From the NCBI GenBank assembly GCA_041484845.1, contig JBGPIK010000430.1, positions 1-5,745 of the forward strand: a stretch of 5,745 nucleotides of DNA, given 5' to 3'. The translations under genes and the position numbers were made by a program. This DNA comes from JBGPIK01 sp041484845. Lineage in GTDB: Bacteria; Desulfobacterota; Binatia; UBA9968. The notes beneath the pieces are model-generated. The model ran no database searches. It was given only the letters and a program-made list of their open reading frames with translations, and was not told the origin of the DNA. Positions 1-5,745 of this stretch are shown piece by piece (position 1 is the first letter of the stretch; every line of letters begins with the position of its first letter).

Positions 1-183
1 ACGCCCGTGGCAAAGCGCAAGCGGCGAACCGAGCACCGAACACGGCAATGAAACTGTTCGCCTCTATGCCTAGCTCTTCCGATCTCGCCTCTCGATCGAC
101 ACCGTGTCATCCGTTTCCTCGCACTGTGAGAAATGCGGGCTAGAAGCACCGATAACCTCTCGCTCTCCCCCGCGATCAGTGAG

Positions 184-275
184 TCACCCTGAACGCGAGT
201 GAAGGGTCTTCTGGCTTGATATAAGATTTCTCGGCGGAGTTTACCCTGAGTACGCCGAAGGACCTCGAAATGACA
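184..275. repeat. Repeat-like structured intergenic block
   Basis: Two imperfect copies of the pattern ACCCTGA-(7 or 8 nt)-GAAGG lie 57 bases apart, at 186-205 and 243-261. The second sits inside a larger imperfect inverted repeat: ATTTC at 226-230 can pair with GAAAT at 267-271, and TCGGCG at 231-236 pairs perfectly with CGCCGA at 253-258. No reading frame of note crosses the block. The layout resembles dispersed intergenic hairpin repeats (REP/MITE-like) that I recall from environmental genomes, but one window cannot show that the unit is repeated elsewhere. It could also be leader RNA of the downstream gene, although the best promoter lies after it. Confidence 0.4.
186..207 (+). other. Hairpin with tandem GA mismatches and GNRA-type loop
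   Basis: ACCCT (186-190) pairs with AGGGT (203-207). Inside this, GA (191-192) faces GA (201-202), which in RNA forms a tandem sheared G-A step. AC (193-194) then pairs with GT (199-200), closing a GCGA tetraloop (195-198). Every part is visible in the sequence; whether it is transcribed or functional is unknown. There is no T-run after it (TCTTCT only), so it is not a standard intrinsic terminator. Confidence 0.4.
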
Positions 276-282
276 CCGTGCG

Positions 283-296
283 TCGCCTGAAGGCGA
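283..296 (+). other. Small perfect hairpin (5-bp stem, 4-nt loop)
   Basis: TCGCC (283-287) and GGCGA (292-296) are perfect complements around the loop TGAA. It lies in the non-coding stretch before the HesB/IscA gene. No T-tract follows, and the function is unknown. A stem this short can arise by chance in GC-rich DNA. Confidence 0.25.
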
Positions 297-327
297 GGGG
301 TTTGCAGCATCTCCGAAGGGGACATTA

Positions 328-344
328 GGCGTCCCTAGGGCGCC
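328..344. promoter_or_regulatory. Near-perfect palindrome upstream of the HesB/IscA promoter
   Basis: GGCG (328-331), a lone T (332), the palindrome CCCTAGGG (333-340), then CGCC (341-344). Apart from the extra T the whole unit is a self-complementary 16-mer. It ends three bases before the candidate -35 box at 348, a position where an activator or repressor dimer could bind. It does not match the IscR, Fur or SufR consensus as I know them. The operator role is inferred from position and symmetry only. Confidence 0.25.
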
Positions 345-347
345 GCC

Positions 348-376
348 TTGACTTAAGCGCGTGCCGGCTTTACCTT
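348..376 (+). promoter_or_regulatory. Candidate sigma70-type promoter of the HesB/IscA gene
   Basis: TTGACT (348-353, five of six matches to the -35 consensus) is followed after exactly 17 bases by TACCTT (371-376, three of six to TATAAT). Transcription would begin near 383, giving a leader of about 28 bases before the ATG at 411. The weak -10 box keeps confidence moderate. Confidence 0.4.
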
Positions 377-410
377 GAATCAAGCAGGTTGACAATCAGA
401 GAGACAAAAC

Positions 411-770
411 ATGATGAATAATCTGGAACGGGATAACCTTGAGGCGGAACTCCTCTTGACCGACAAGGCTATACAACAGGTTAAACAACTATTGGCACGG
501 GATAAACACGACGGCTATGGGCTGCGCGTTTCGGTTGCGAACGGAGGCTGCTCGGGCTTCTCATACCAATTAAAATTCGAAAAAGAGCCGGCGCCCGCAG
601 ATATTGTATTGATACGCGACGGCCTAAACATTTATATCGATAGCGCCAGCGCTTCTCATCTTAAGGGCACCGTGATTGACTTCGTCGCGGGCATCTATGG
701 CGGTGGCTTCAAATTCAGCAATCCCAACGCAACCGGCACCTGTGGCTGCGGGACTTCCTTCTCGACCTGA
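411..770 (+). CDS. HesB/IscA-family iron-sulfur cluster carrier (ErpA/IscA-like)
   Basis: This is a 119-residue A-type carrier protein, the usual length for IscA, ErpA and SufA, which bind Fe-S clusters or iron in the cytoplasm and pass them to apo-proteins. The three family cysteines are present: Cys47 in GGCSGFSY, and Cys111 and Cys113 in the C-terminal GTCGCGTSF, preceded by the typical GGGFKFSNPNA stretch (98-107). Two ATG codons stand in tandem at 411 and 414; the purine-rich AGAG at about 398-403 is a weak ribosome-binding site for either. The first 13 residues (acidic, MMNNLERDN...) are a variable extension before the conserved LTDKA. The gene has its own candidate promoter and no isc or suf partner genes beside it, which fits a stand-alone ErpA-like carrier better than an operon-bound IscA or SufA. 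The family is certain; the subtype is inferred. Confidence 0.92.
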   Translation: MMNNLERDNLEAELLLTDKAIQQVKQLLARDKHDGYGLRVSVANGGCSGFSYQLKFEKEPAPADIVLIRDGLNIYIDSASASHLKGTVIDFVAGIYGGGFKFSNPNATGTCGCGTSFST

Positions 771-857
771 TACTCTCCGTCCGATCCTTAGCTATCGTCA
801 GTTGTTCAAACTAGGGGCGACCCCACAAGAACCGGCGCCGCCGTCGAACCCTTGTAA

Positions 858-886
858 TTGACAGGCTGCTTGGATCTTGCTAACGA
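858..886 (+). promoter_or_regulatory. Candidate promoter before the oxidoreductase gene
   Basis: A perfect -35 hexamer TTGACA (858-863) is followed after 17 bases by TAACGA (881-886), a poor -10 box, with TG at 878-879 in the extended -10 position. A start near 892 would give a leader of about 20 bases to the TTG at 913 and would place the upstream TTG at 877 outside the transcript. This supports the later start codon and makes this the likely promoter of the whole run through the aminotransferase. Confidence 0.35.
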
Positions 887-912
887 AAACATGGACGTTG
901 CGGGAGATTGTG

Positions 913-1947
913 TTGAGAGCGATTCGTATTCACGAACACGGCGGCGCCGACCAATTGCGCTATGAGCGCGCGCCTGATCCTCGTCTCGGTTCAGCCCATC
1001 ATGCCATCGTAAAGCTTTGTGCCGCATCTTTGAACGCTATCGATATTCGGACCCGGCGCGGTCCCACTGCCAACGAATTGTCTTTCCCTCATATTCTTGG
1101 CAGTGACGGCGCTGGTATCGTAGTCGAAATTGGTGATCGGGTAAGAAACGTCAGCGCCGGAGACAAGGTTTGTCTGTACCCGGGAAATGGCTGCGGACAA
1201 TGCGAATTTTGCGCGTGCGGTCGGGATTATCTTTGTGTCCGAATGGCCCTTCTCGGCGAGCGCGAGAACGGCACGTACGCGGAGTATGTTAATGTGCCCG
1301 CACGCAATTGTTTTCCGCTGCCCAGCGGACTGGTTTTCGAAGAGGCCGCGGCCTTTCCGCTCGTTTACCTCACGGTCTGGAGAATGCTTATCACGCTTGT
1401 CCAGATCAAACCCGGCGAGCGCGTGCTTATTTTGGGCAGCGGCGGGGTGGCCACGGCCGCTTTACAAATGGCGGCCTACATCGGCGCCGGGGTTATCGTA
1501 ACGTCGAGCCGCGATGAGAAAATCGCCAAAGCGAATTCATTGGGCGCGGAACATGGCATTAATTATACGAAGGCGGACTTCGTCAAAGAAGTGCGATCAC
1601 TTACCGGCAAACGCGGTGTGGACGTTGTCGTCGATTGCATCGGTGGCGAGACCTGGATCAAGAGCCTCGCATCACTGGCCAAGGGAGGACGACTCGTAAC
1701 CTGCGGCGCGGCAGCGGGCGCACATTCGCAGACCGATGTACGGCGAATTTTCTGGAATCACTTAAAAATCTTCGGCTCAACGCTGGGAAGTCGTGAAGAG
1801 TTTCAGCATCTGTTGAATTTTATTGAAACCACGCAAACGAAGCCGATTGTCGACCGGGTTTTCCCGCTGGGCGAAGCCGCGCTGGCCCATCAATATACGG
1901 AGGAAAGGAAGCCATTCGGCAAAGTTGTGCTACGCATGGATGCCTAG
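913..1947 (+). CDS. Zinc-binding MDR alcohol dehydrogenase / quinone oxidoreductase-like protein
   Basis: This is a 344-residue medium-chain dehydrogenase/reductase (counting from TTG 913), a cytoplasmic enzyme that uses NAD(P)H. It has an N-terminal GroES-like domain (about 1-130) and a Rossmann domain with the VLILGSGGVA nucleotide loop (171-180), followed by VTSSRDEK, where the serine and arginine suggest NADPH. The structural zinc lobe is intact: Cys94, Cys97, Cys100 and Cys108 (C-x2-C-x2-C-x7-C). The catalytic-zinc cysteine is replaced by Asn41 in SLNAIDIRTRRG, and GHE is replaced by GSD (63-65), so a quinone or enoyl reductase-type reaction is more likely than classical alcohol oxidation. 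The substrate is unknown. I chose TTG 913 because GGGAG (902-906) lies six bases before it and the protein then begins MRAIRIHEHGG, a typical family start. TTG 877 (12 residues longer) and GTG 910 are alternatives. It leads the probable operon with rsmD. Confidence 0.88.
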   Translation: MRAIRIHEHGGADQLRYERAPDPRLGSAHHAIVKLCAASLNAIDIRTRRGPTANELSFPHILGSDGAGIVVEIGDRVRNVSAGDKVCLYPGNGCGQCEFCACGRDYLCVRMALLGERENGTYAEYVNVPARNCFPLPSGLVFEEAAAFPLVYLTVWRMLITLVQIKPGERVLILGSGGVATAALQMAAYIGAGVIVTSSRDEKIAKANSLGAEHGINYTKADFVKEVRSLTGKRGVDVVVDCIGGETWIKSLASLAKGGRLVTCGAAAGAHSQTDVRRIFWNHLKIFGSTLGSREEFQHLLNFIETTQTKPIVDRVFPLGEAALAHQYTEERKPFGKVVLRMDA

Positions 1948-1999
1948 CGATGGCACATCTAACGTTCTCCATGACCACCAGACAAAACATGAAAGACCG

Positions 2000-2572
2000 A
2001 TGCCTATCATGCGTGTAATCGGCGGGCACGCTCGAGGGCGGCGGCTTAAAGTGCCAAAAGGTCGGAATCTGCGACCCACGTCGGCGCGGGTCAAAGAGGC
2101 TCTTTTTAACATTCTTCCGCACGATCTGTCCGGCGCCAAAGTATTGGACCTTTTCGCCGGCACGGGCAATGTTACCATCGAGGCCCTGAGCCGAGGCGCA
2201 GCGGAAGCGATTTTGATCGACTCATCAAAGGAATCCGGCAAGGTCATTAGGGAAAATTTACGCCGCCTTCGTCTCGCTGATCGCACAAAGGTTTGGATCG
2301 TGCCGGTTATTCGTGCGGTAAAATTGCTCGCCCACCGCGGCGAGACATTCGATTTGATTTTTCTCGATCCGCCGTACGAGCAACGATGGGTTGCAACCAC
2401 AGTGAAGGCGATTGCTGAGGGAGCTTTGCTACGGCGGACGGGCGTGCTCATCGCCGAGCATAGTCTCCGGGAAGAACTTCAGTCTCGCTACGGCGGGCTC
2501 GTATTGGTTGATCAGCGACGCTACGGTAGCACGCTGCTGGCTTTCTTTAAACAGGAAGCACAGACCGACTAA
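2000..2572 (+). CDS. rsmD: 16S rRNA (guanine(966)-N(2))-methyltransferase RsmD
   Basis: RsmD transfers a methyl group from S-adenosylmethionine to N2 of G966 in 16S rRNA during small-subunit assembly. The 190-residue protein is close to the usual length (E. coli about 198). Visible signatures are the N-terminal MRVIGGHARGRRL (4-16) and RPTSARVKEALFNIL (26-39), both typical of the family; SAM motif I VLDLFAGTG (48-56); the acidic residue Asp74 after beta strand 2; and the N6/N2-methyltransferase motif DPPY (123-126). The frame is open back to 1823, but that extension overlaps the oxidoreductase and has no family similarity, so the start is ATG 2000 (with GAAAG four bases before it) or ATG 2009, which gives MRVIGG directly. 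It lies 52 bases after the oxidoreductase and 18 before coaD. The rsmD-coaD pairing is common across bacteria. Confidence 0.93.
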   Translation: MPIMRVIGGHARGRRLKVPKGRNLRPTSARVKEALFNILPHDLSGAKVLDLFAGTGNVTIEALSRGAAEAILIDSSKESGKVIRENLRRLRLADRTKVWIVPVIRAVKLLAHRGETFDLIFLDPPYEQRWVATTVKAIAEGALLRRTGVLIAEHSLREELQSRYGGLVLVDQRRYGSTLLAFFKQEAQTD

Positions 2573-2590
2573 CACCACCAGAAGGACCCC

Positions 2591-3091
2591 ATGATCATGT
2601 CACATGACCACGTCGCGATATACCCCGGATCGTTCGATCCGATTACCAACGGGCACGTCGATCTCGTAAAACGAACCTTGCGGGTTTTTGACAAAATTGT
2701 CGTCGCCATCGCCACAAATTCCGGTAAAGATGGATCACTGTTTACCGTACCGGAGCGGCTGCAGATGGTTCGCGAGGTTTTTAAGAACCTCCGAGGACGC
2801 GTTCAAGCCGATTCTTTCGAAGGACTCTTGGTCGATTACGCCGAACGGAAACGGGCGACCGTGATTATCCGCGGGCTGCGGGCCATCTCCGATTTTGAAT
2901 ACGAGTTCCAGATGGCTATGATGAACCATCGCCTAAAACCCAAGCTGGAAACTTTCTTTATGATGACGGGCGAATCCGAATTTTACATCAGCTCGCGGTT
3001 GGTCAAGGAAGTGGTGAGCCTCGGCGGCAACGTCTCCGGACTGGTTCCCGAAAATGTCCTCAAGCACCTCAAACAGAAACTGGCCCAGTAA
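2591..3091 (+). CDS. coaD: Phosphopantetheine adenylyltransferase
   Basis: CoaD catalyses the fourth step of coenzyme A synthesis, joining 4'-phosphopantetheine and ATP to give dephospho-CoA and pyrophosphate; the family enzyme is a cytoplasmic hexamer. The 166-residue protein has the whole nucleotidyltransferase signature: YPGSFDPITNGH (11-22) with the T/HxGH motif as TNGH, RGLRAISDFEYE (94-105), which binds substrate, and the C-terminal ISSRLVKEV (133-141), the family's ISSxxVKE element with Arg136 at a variable site. The start is ATG 2591 or ATG 2597; AGAAGGA (2580-2586) lies four bases before the first and ten before the second, so the spacing favours the second slightly. Eighteen bases separate it from rsmD and eleven from the aminotransferase, so co-transcription is likely. 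Confidence 0.95.
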   Translation: MIMSHDHVAIYPGSFDPITNGHVDLVKRTLRVFDKIVVAIATNSGKDGSLFTVPERLQMVREVFKNLRGRVQADSFEGLLVDYAERKRATVIIRGLRAISDFEYEFQMAMMNHRLKPKLETFFMMTGESEFYISSRLVKEVVSLGGNVSGLVPENVLKHLKQKLAQ

Positions 3092-3102
3092 GGACAAAGG
3101 GT

Positions 3103-4296
<1,194 letters not shown>

Positions 4297-4299
<3 letters not shown>

Positions 4300-4304
4300 G
4301 CTCA
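4297..4304. other. Shared palindrome holding both convergent stop codons
   Basis: TGAGCTCA contains the TGA stop of the aminotransferase on the plus strand (4297-4299) and the TGA stop of the NUDIX gene on the minus strand (4302-4304). No intergenic terminator can fit here. The nearest inverted repeat, GAGGC (4317-4321) with GCCTC (4334-4338), lies inside the NUDIX C-terminal codons, has a 12-base loop, and lacks a T-run. Confidence 0.7.
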
Positions 4305-4748
4305 CGAGCGGCGGGAGAGGCTTTGCGGCTTCGGCCTCCGGCCGGTTCGTTTAAATTCAAAATAGTCGGCGAGAATCTGAGCGTGGTCGAAGACGAGAGG
4401 GTTCGGAAGTTGATTGTCCACAAAAACACGGGCCGTTTTGGCGTCGTCAGCGCCCTTGGGAACACCATTGCTCGTAGCGATAAACACGGTCGAAACGGTA
4501 TGATGACGGGGATCTCGGCTGGGATCGGAATACGTGTAGAACTGTTCCACCAAGTGAACGTCTAAACAGGTTTCTTCTTTGGCTTCCCTGATCGCGGCAG
4601 CCTCCAATCTCTCGCCATAGTCGACAAAGCCTCCGGGTAATGCCCAACCATGCGGCGCGTTCTTTCTTTCGATCAAGACCACACCGCCGCCGAACAGCTC
4701 GATAATGATGTCGACCGTTAACAAGGGATTTTTATATTTCTCGGTCAT
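4302..4748 (-). CDS. NUDIX hydrolase
   Basis: This 148-residue single-domain NUDIX protein is predicted to cleave a nucleoside diphosphate linked to another group (for example ADP-ribose, or an oxidised dNTP) using divalent metal. The NUDIX box is visible: Gly40, Glu46, Arg54, Glu55, Glu58 and Glu59 in GFVDYGE(x7)REAKEETCL. The glycine near its end is replaced by Cys61; all catalytic and metal-binding residues are kept. The N-terminal NPLLTVDIIIEL and GWALPGGFVDYGE are typical of small ADP-ribose pyrophosphatase-like NUDIX enzymes, but the substrate cannot be read from sequence. The C-terminus (132-148) is a basic tail rich in Arg, Lys and Ser. The ATG is supported by AGGAAGG at 4753-4759, reading leftward. 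It is divergent from the tRNA-fMet gene, whose promoter lies in the shared 60-base gap, and convergent with the aminotransferase. Confidence 0.92.
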   Translation of the reverse strand: MTEKYKNPLLTVDIIIELFGGGVVLIERKNAPHGWALPGGFVDYGERLEAAAIREAKEETCLDVHLVEQFYTYSDPSRDPRHHTVSTVFIATSNGVPKGADDAKTARVFVDNQLPNPLVFDHAQILADYFEFKRTGRRPKPQSLSRRS

Positions 4749-4762
4749 AACGCCTTCCTACC

Positions 4763-4791
4763 TTGACTCCACGCATCGCCCAGGGTAAAAA
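4763..4791 (+). promoter_or_regulatory. Sigma70-type promoter of the initiator tRNA gene
   Basis: TTGACT (4763-4768, five of six) is followed after 17 bases by TAAAAA (4786-4791, four of six to TATAAT). Transcription would begin near 4798, leaving about ten bases of 5' leader for RNase P to remove before the mature end at 4809. The box is the best promoter match in the window, as expected for a strongly expressed tRNA. Confidence 0.6.
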
Positions 4792-4808
4792 GATTACTTC
4801 AACATTGT

Positions 4809-4885
4809 CGCGGGGTGGAGCAGTCTGGTAGCTCGCAAGGCTCATAACCTTGAGGTCCCGGGTTCAAATCCCGGCCCCGCAACCA
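4809..4885 (+). tRNA. Initiator tRNA-fMet (anticodon CAT)
   Basis: This is a complete 77-base tRNA with an encoded 3' CCA (4883-4885). The acceptor stem pairs GCGGGG (4810-4815) with CCCCGC (4875-4880), leaving C1 unpaired against A72 (4881), the mark of bacterial initiators that permits formylation and blocks EF-Tu. A11-U24 in the D stem is also the initiator form. The anticodon CAT is at 4843-4845 in loop CTCATAA. The T stem is CCGGG/CCCGG around TTCAAAT. The anticodon stem is CAAGG/CCTTG: G30-C40 and G31-C39 are present, but 29-41 is A-U rather than the usual G-C. The gene stands alone and serves as the integration target of the element to its right. No intrinsic terminator follows. Confidence 0.96.
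4842..4885. other. Probable attL: integrase reading frame overlapping the tRNA-fMet 3' part
   Basis: The integrase frame crosses the 3' end of the tRNA and ends with TGA at 4844-4842, the complement of U33, C34 and A35. It shares 44 bases with the tRNA gene. Tyrosine recombinases commonly use the anticodon or T-loop half of a tRNA as attB and restore the gene from an identical attP copy, so the crossover core should lie within or near this segment. The exact core cannot be set without the partner attR, which would be to the right of the window. Confidence 0.65.
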
Positions 4886-5745
4886 TATTTTTCAAGGGTT
4901 TTTCAGACGAGTTCTCGAAAAGTTCACGATCCAGGGAAAGCCGGAGCGTCCCGCAGTAGTCTTTCTGGATCATATCGAGAGAAGTCCCGCAGTACTGAGC
5001 GACGGCGATGGGATTCTCCCCTCGCCTGATCGCTTCGGTAATAAACGTGTGCCGGGTGGCGTAAAACTTCCGGTGTCTGATCCCGAGCTTTTTTAACGGT
5101 CCCGCCCAATTGTGCTCGCTCCACTTTTTCGCATTCATCGGCTCACCGATCTTGTTCAGGAATACGTATTTGAGTCCAAGGGCGCGCGACGGTAGCAGCC
5201 TGATTGCCTCGGCGACCGCTTCGGTTATCTCGATCGTCCGGTTGCTGTGCGAGGTCTTCGGCGCCGACTCGGTCCCCATGTAACGCGATTTCGATATCGA
5301 AACCGTGCGCGTATCCAGGTCGATATCGTTCCAGGTGAGCGCGGATGTCTCGGACGGCCGCATGCCGGTGTGAAACTGGGTGAAAACCCATGGGTAAAAG
5401 AAAAAGTCGTTGTCGATCCAATGCCGGATGATCCGGTCCCGCTCCTCAACGGTGAAAGGGTCCGGTTTTGCTCTCGGCGCCCTCGGCCAATCAACATCGA
5501 TAAACGGATCTCTCCCCTCAAGCTCCTCATATTCCGATCGGGAGTCCCGGTACATCGCGCGGAAAGACGCATCGATGATATTGCGCACCGTCTTGACGGC
5601 CAACTGCTTACCTATGAGCTCGACTTGGAAATCCCTCAAATGGCCCGCGCGAATGTCGGACAGGCGCACGTCTTTGAACCTCGGCAAAATATGAACTTTG
5701 AATTGGTACTTGTAGTCTCGGATCTGTCCCCGCCGGCAAAGCGGC
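4842..5745 (-). CDS. Tyrosine recombinase / phage-type integrase (partial, N-terminus outside window)
   Basis: This is a site-specific recombinase that inserts and excises a mobile element. The frame is open to the right edge: before the TTG at 5687 it continues upstream for at least 19 codons (RDYKYQFKVHILPRF...), which looks like ordinary family sequence, so TTG 5687 is not the true start and the N-terminal arm-binding domain is cut off. A SAM-like core-binding domain is followed by the catalytic domain. Counting from the TTG codon, the catalytic residues are Arg110 (TGMRPSE), Lys144 (APKTSHSNRTI), Arg212 (FYATRHTF, with Tyr in the first HxxR position) and the nucleophile Tyr244 (CGTSLDMIQKDY). 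The Tyr and Cys replacements of the two box-II histidines are, as I recall, usual in this integrase group. The last 14 residues, VAGPGFEPGTSRL with its preceding Met, are encoded by the antisense strand of tRNA-fMet. The neighbouring tRNA marks it as the integrase of an island or prophage extending rightward. Confidence 0.93.
   Translation of the reverse strand, partial: PLCRRGQIRDYKYQFKVHILPRFKDVRLSDIRAGHLRDFQVELIGKQLAVKTVRNIIDASFRAMYRDSRSEYEELEGRDPFIDVDWPRAPRAKPDPFTVEERDRIIRHWIDNDFFFYPWVFTQFHTGMRPSETSALTWNDIDLDTRTVSISKSRYMGTESAPKTSHSNRTIEITEAVAEAIRLLPSRALGLKYVFLNKIGEPMNAKKWSEHNWAGPLKKLGIRHRKFYATRHTFITEAIRRGENPIAVAQYCGTSLDMIQKDYCGTLRLSLDRELFENSSEKPLKNMVAGPGFEPGTSRL

Noticed and set aside
1..143. 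Frames open from the left edge (ending with stops at 49-51, 71-73 and 141-143), possibly the tail of an upstream gene
   Set aside because: All three plus-strand frames close early and none of the short peptides resembles a known family, so a partial gene cannot be supported.
389..394. Perfect TTGACA hexamer just before the HesB/IscA start codon
   Set aside because: The matching -10 position would fall inside the start of the gene (TGATGA at 412-417), so it cannot drive this gene. The TTGACT at 348 fits better.
402..414. Exact 13-base match between the HesB/IscA start region (402-414) and the region before rsmD (1980-1992), agacaaaacatga
   Set aside because: At the second site the ATG is not in the rsmD frame, and a shared A-rich leader of this length has no other support. 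Most likely chance.
814..840. GGGG-CGA-CCCC hairpin and CGGCGCCG palindrome after the HesB/IscA gene as a terminator
   Set aside because: Both are small, and no T-run follows either of them.
1989..2018. Nine-codon upstream frame (MKDRCLSCV) overlapping the rsmD start
   Set aside because: It is too short to judge, has no ribosome-binding site, and probably arises from the ATG-rich start region.
1930..2451. 173-codon minus-strand frame opposite rsmD
   Set aside because: It is an antisense shadow of rsmD, with arginine- and serine-rich composition and no recognisable motif.
4887..4905. T-rich stretch after the tRNA as an intrinsic terminator
   Set aside because: No stable GC-rich stem precedes it apart from the tRNA itself, and the bases encode part of the integrase on the other strand.
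5685..5687. TTG as the true start of the integrase, making it a complete 281-residue protein
   Set aside because: Upstream codons to the window edge are open and read like the core-binding domain of the family (RDYKYQFKVHILPRF), so the gene is cut by the window edge.

Overview
The window is bacterial chromosome of moderate to fairly high GC. It holds a compact block of ordinary housekeeping genes on the left and the edge of an integrated mobile element on the right. The lineage cannot be fixed from these genes. The gene set and the short 'CCCTGA...GAAGGG / GATTTCTCG...CTCGAAATGAC' style repeats upstream of the first gene remind me of soil Verrucomicrobiota or similar environmental phyla, but that is recollection and weak evidence.

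Left part (1-410): I see no convincing gene. The stretch holds a structured, repeat-like block (about 184-275), two further small hairpins (283-296, 328-344) and a plausible sigma70-type promoter (348-376) for the first gene. Plus-strand genes follow: a HesB/IscA-type iron-sulfur carrier (411-770); then, after a gap with its own candidate promoter (858-886), a probable operon of a zinc-binding medium-chain dehydrogenase/quinone oxidoreductase (913-1947), rsmD 16S rRNA methyltransferase (2000-2572), coaD phosphopantetheine adenylyltransferase (2591-3091) and a class I (aspartate-type) aminotransferase (3103-4299). Gaps inside this run are 52, 18 and 11 bases. These proteins serve iron-sulfur assembly, ribosome maturation, coenzyme A synthesis and amino-acid metabolism; they share no single pathway.

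Middle (4302-4748): a NUDIX hydrolase on the minus strand converges on the aminotransferase with only two bases between the stop codons. Its start faces the promoter of an initiator tRNA gene.

Right part (4809-5745): a complete tRNA-fMet gene with encoded CCA and the C1/A72 mismatch diagnostic of initiators. It carries an A29-U41 pair where the usual anticodon stem has G29-C41. Lying against its 3' end on the opposite strand is a tyrosine recombinase (phage-type integrase) that is open to the right edge of the window, so its N-terminus is missing. The integrase frame runs 44 bases into the tRNA gene: its last 14 residues and its stop codon are read from the antisense strand of the tRNA, and the stop overlaps the anticodon. 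This is the left junction (attL) of an integrative element or prophage that must extend to the right of the window. It is the most interesting part of the region. I found no CRISPR array, defence system or clearly new gene family.
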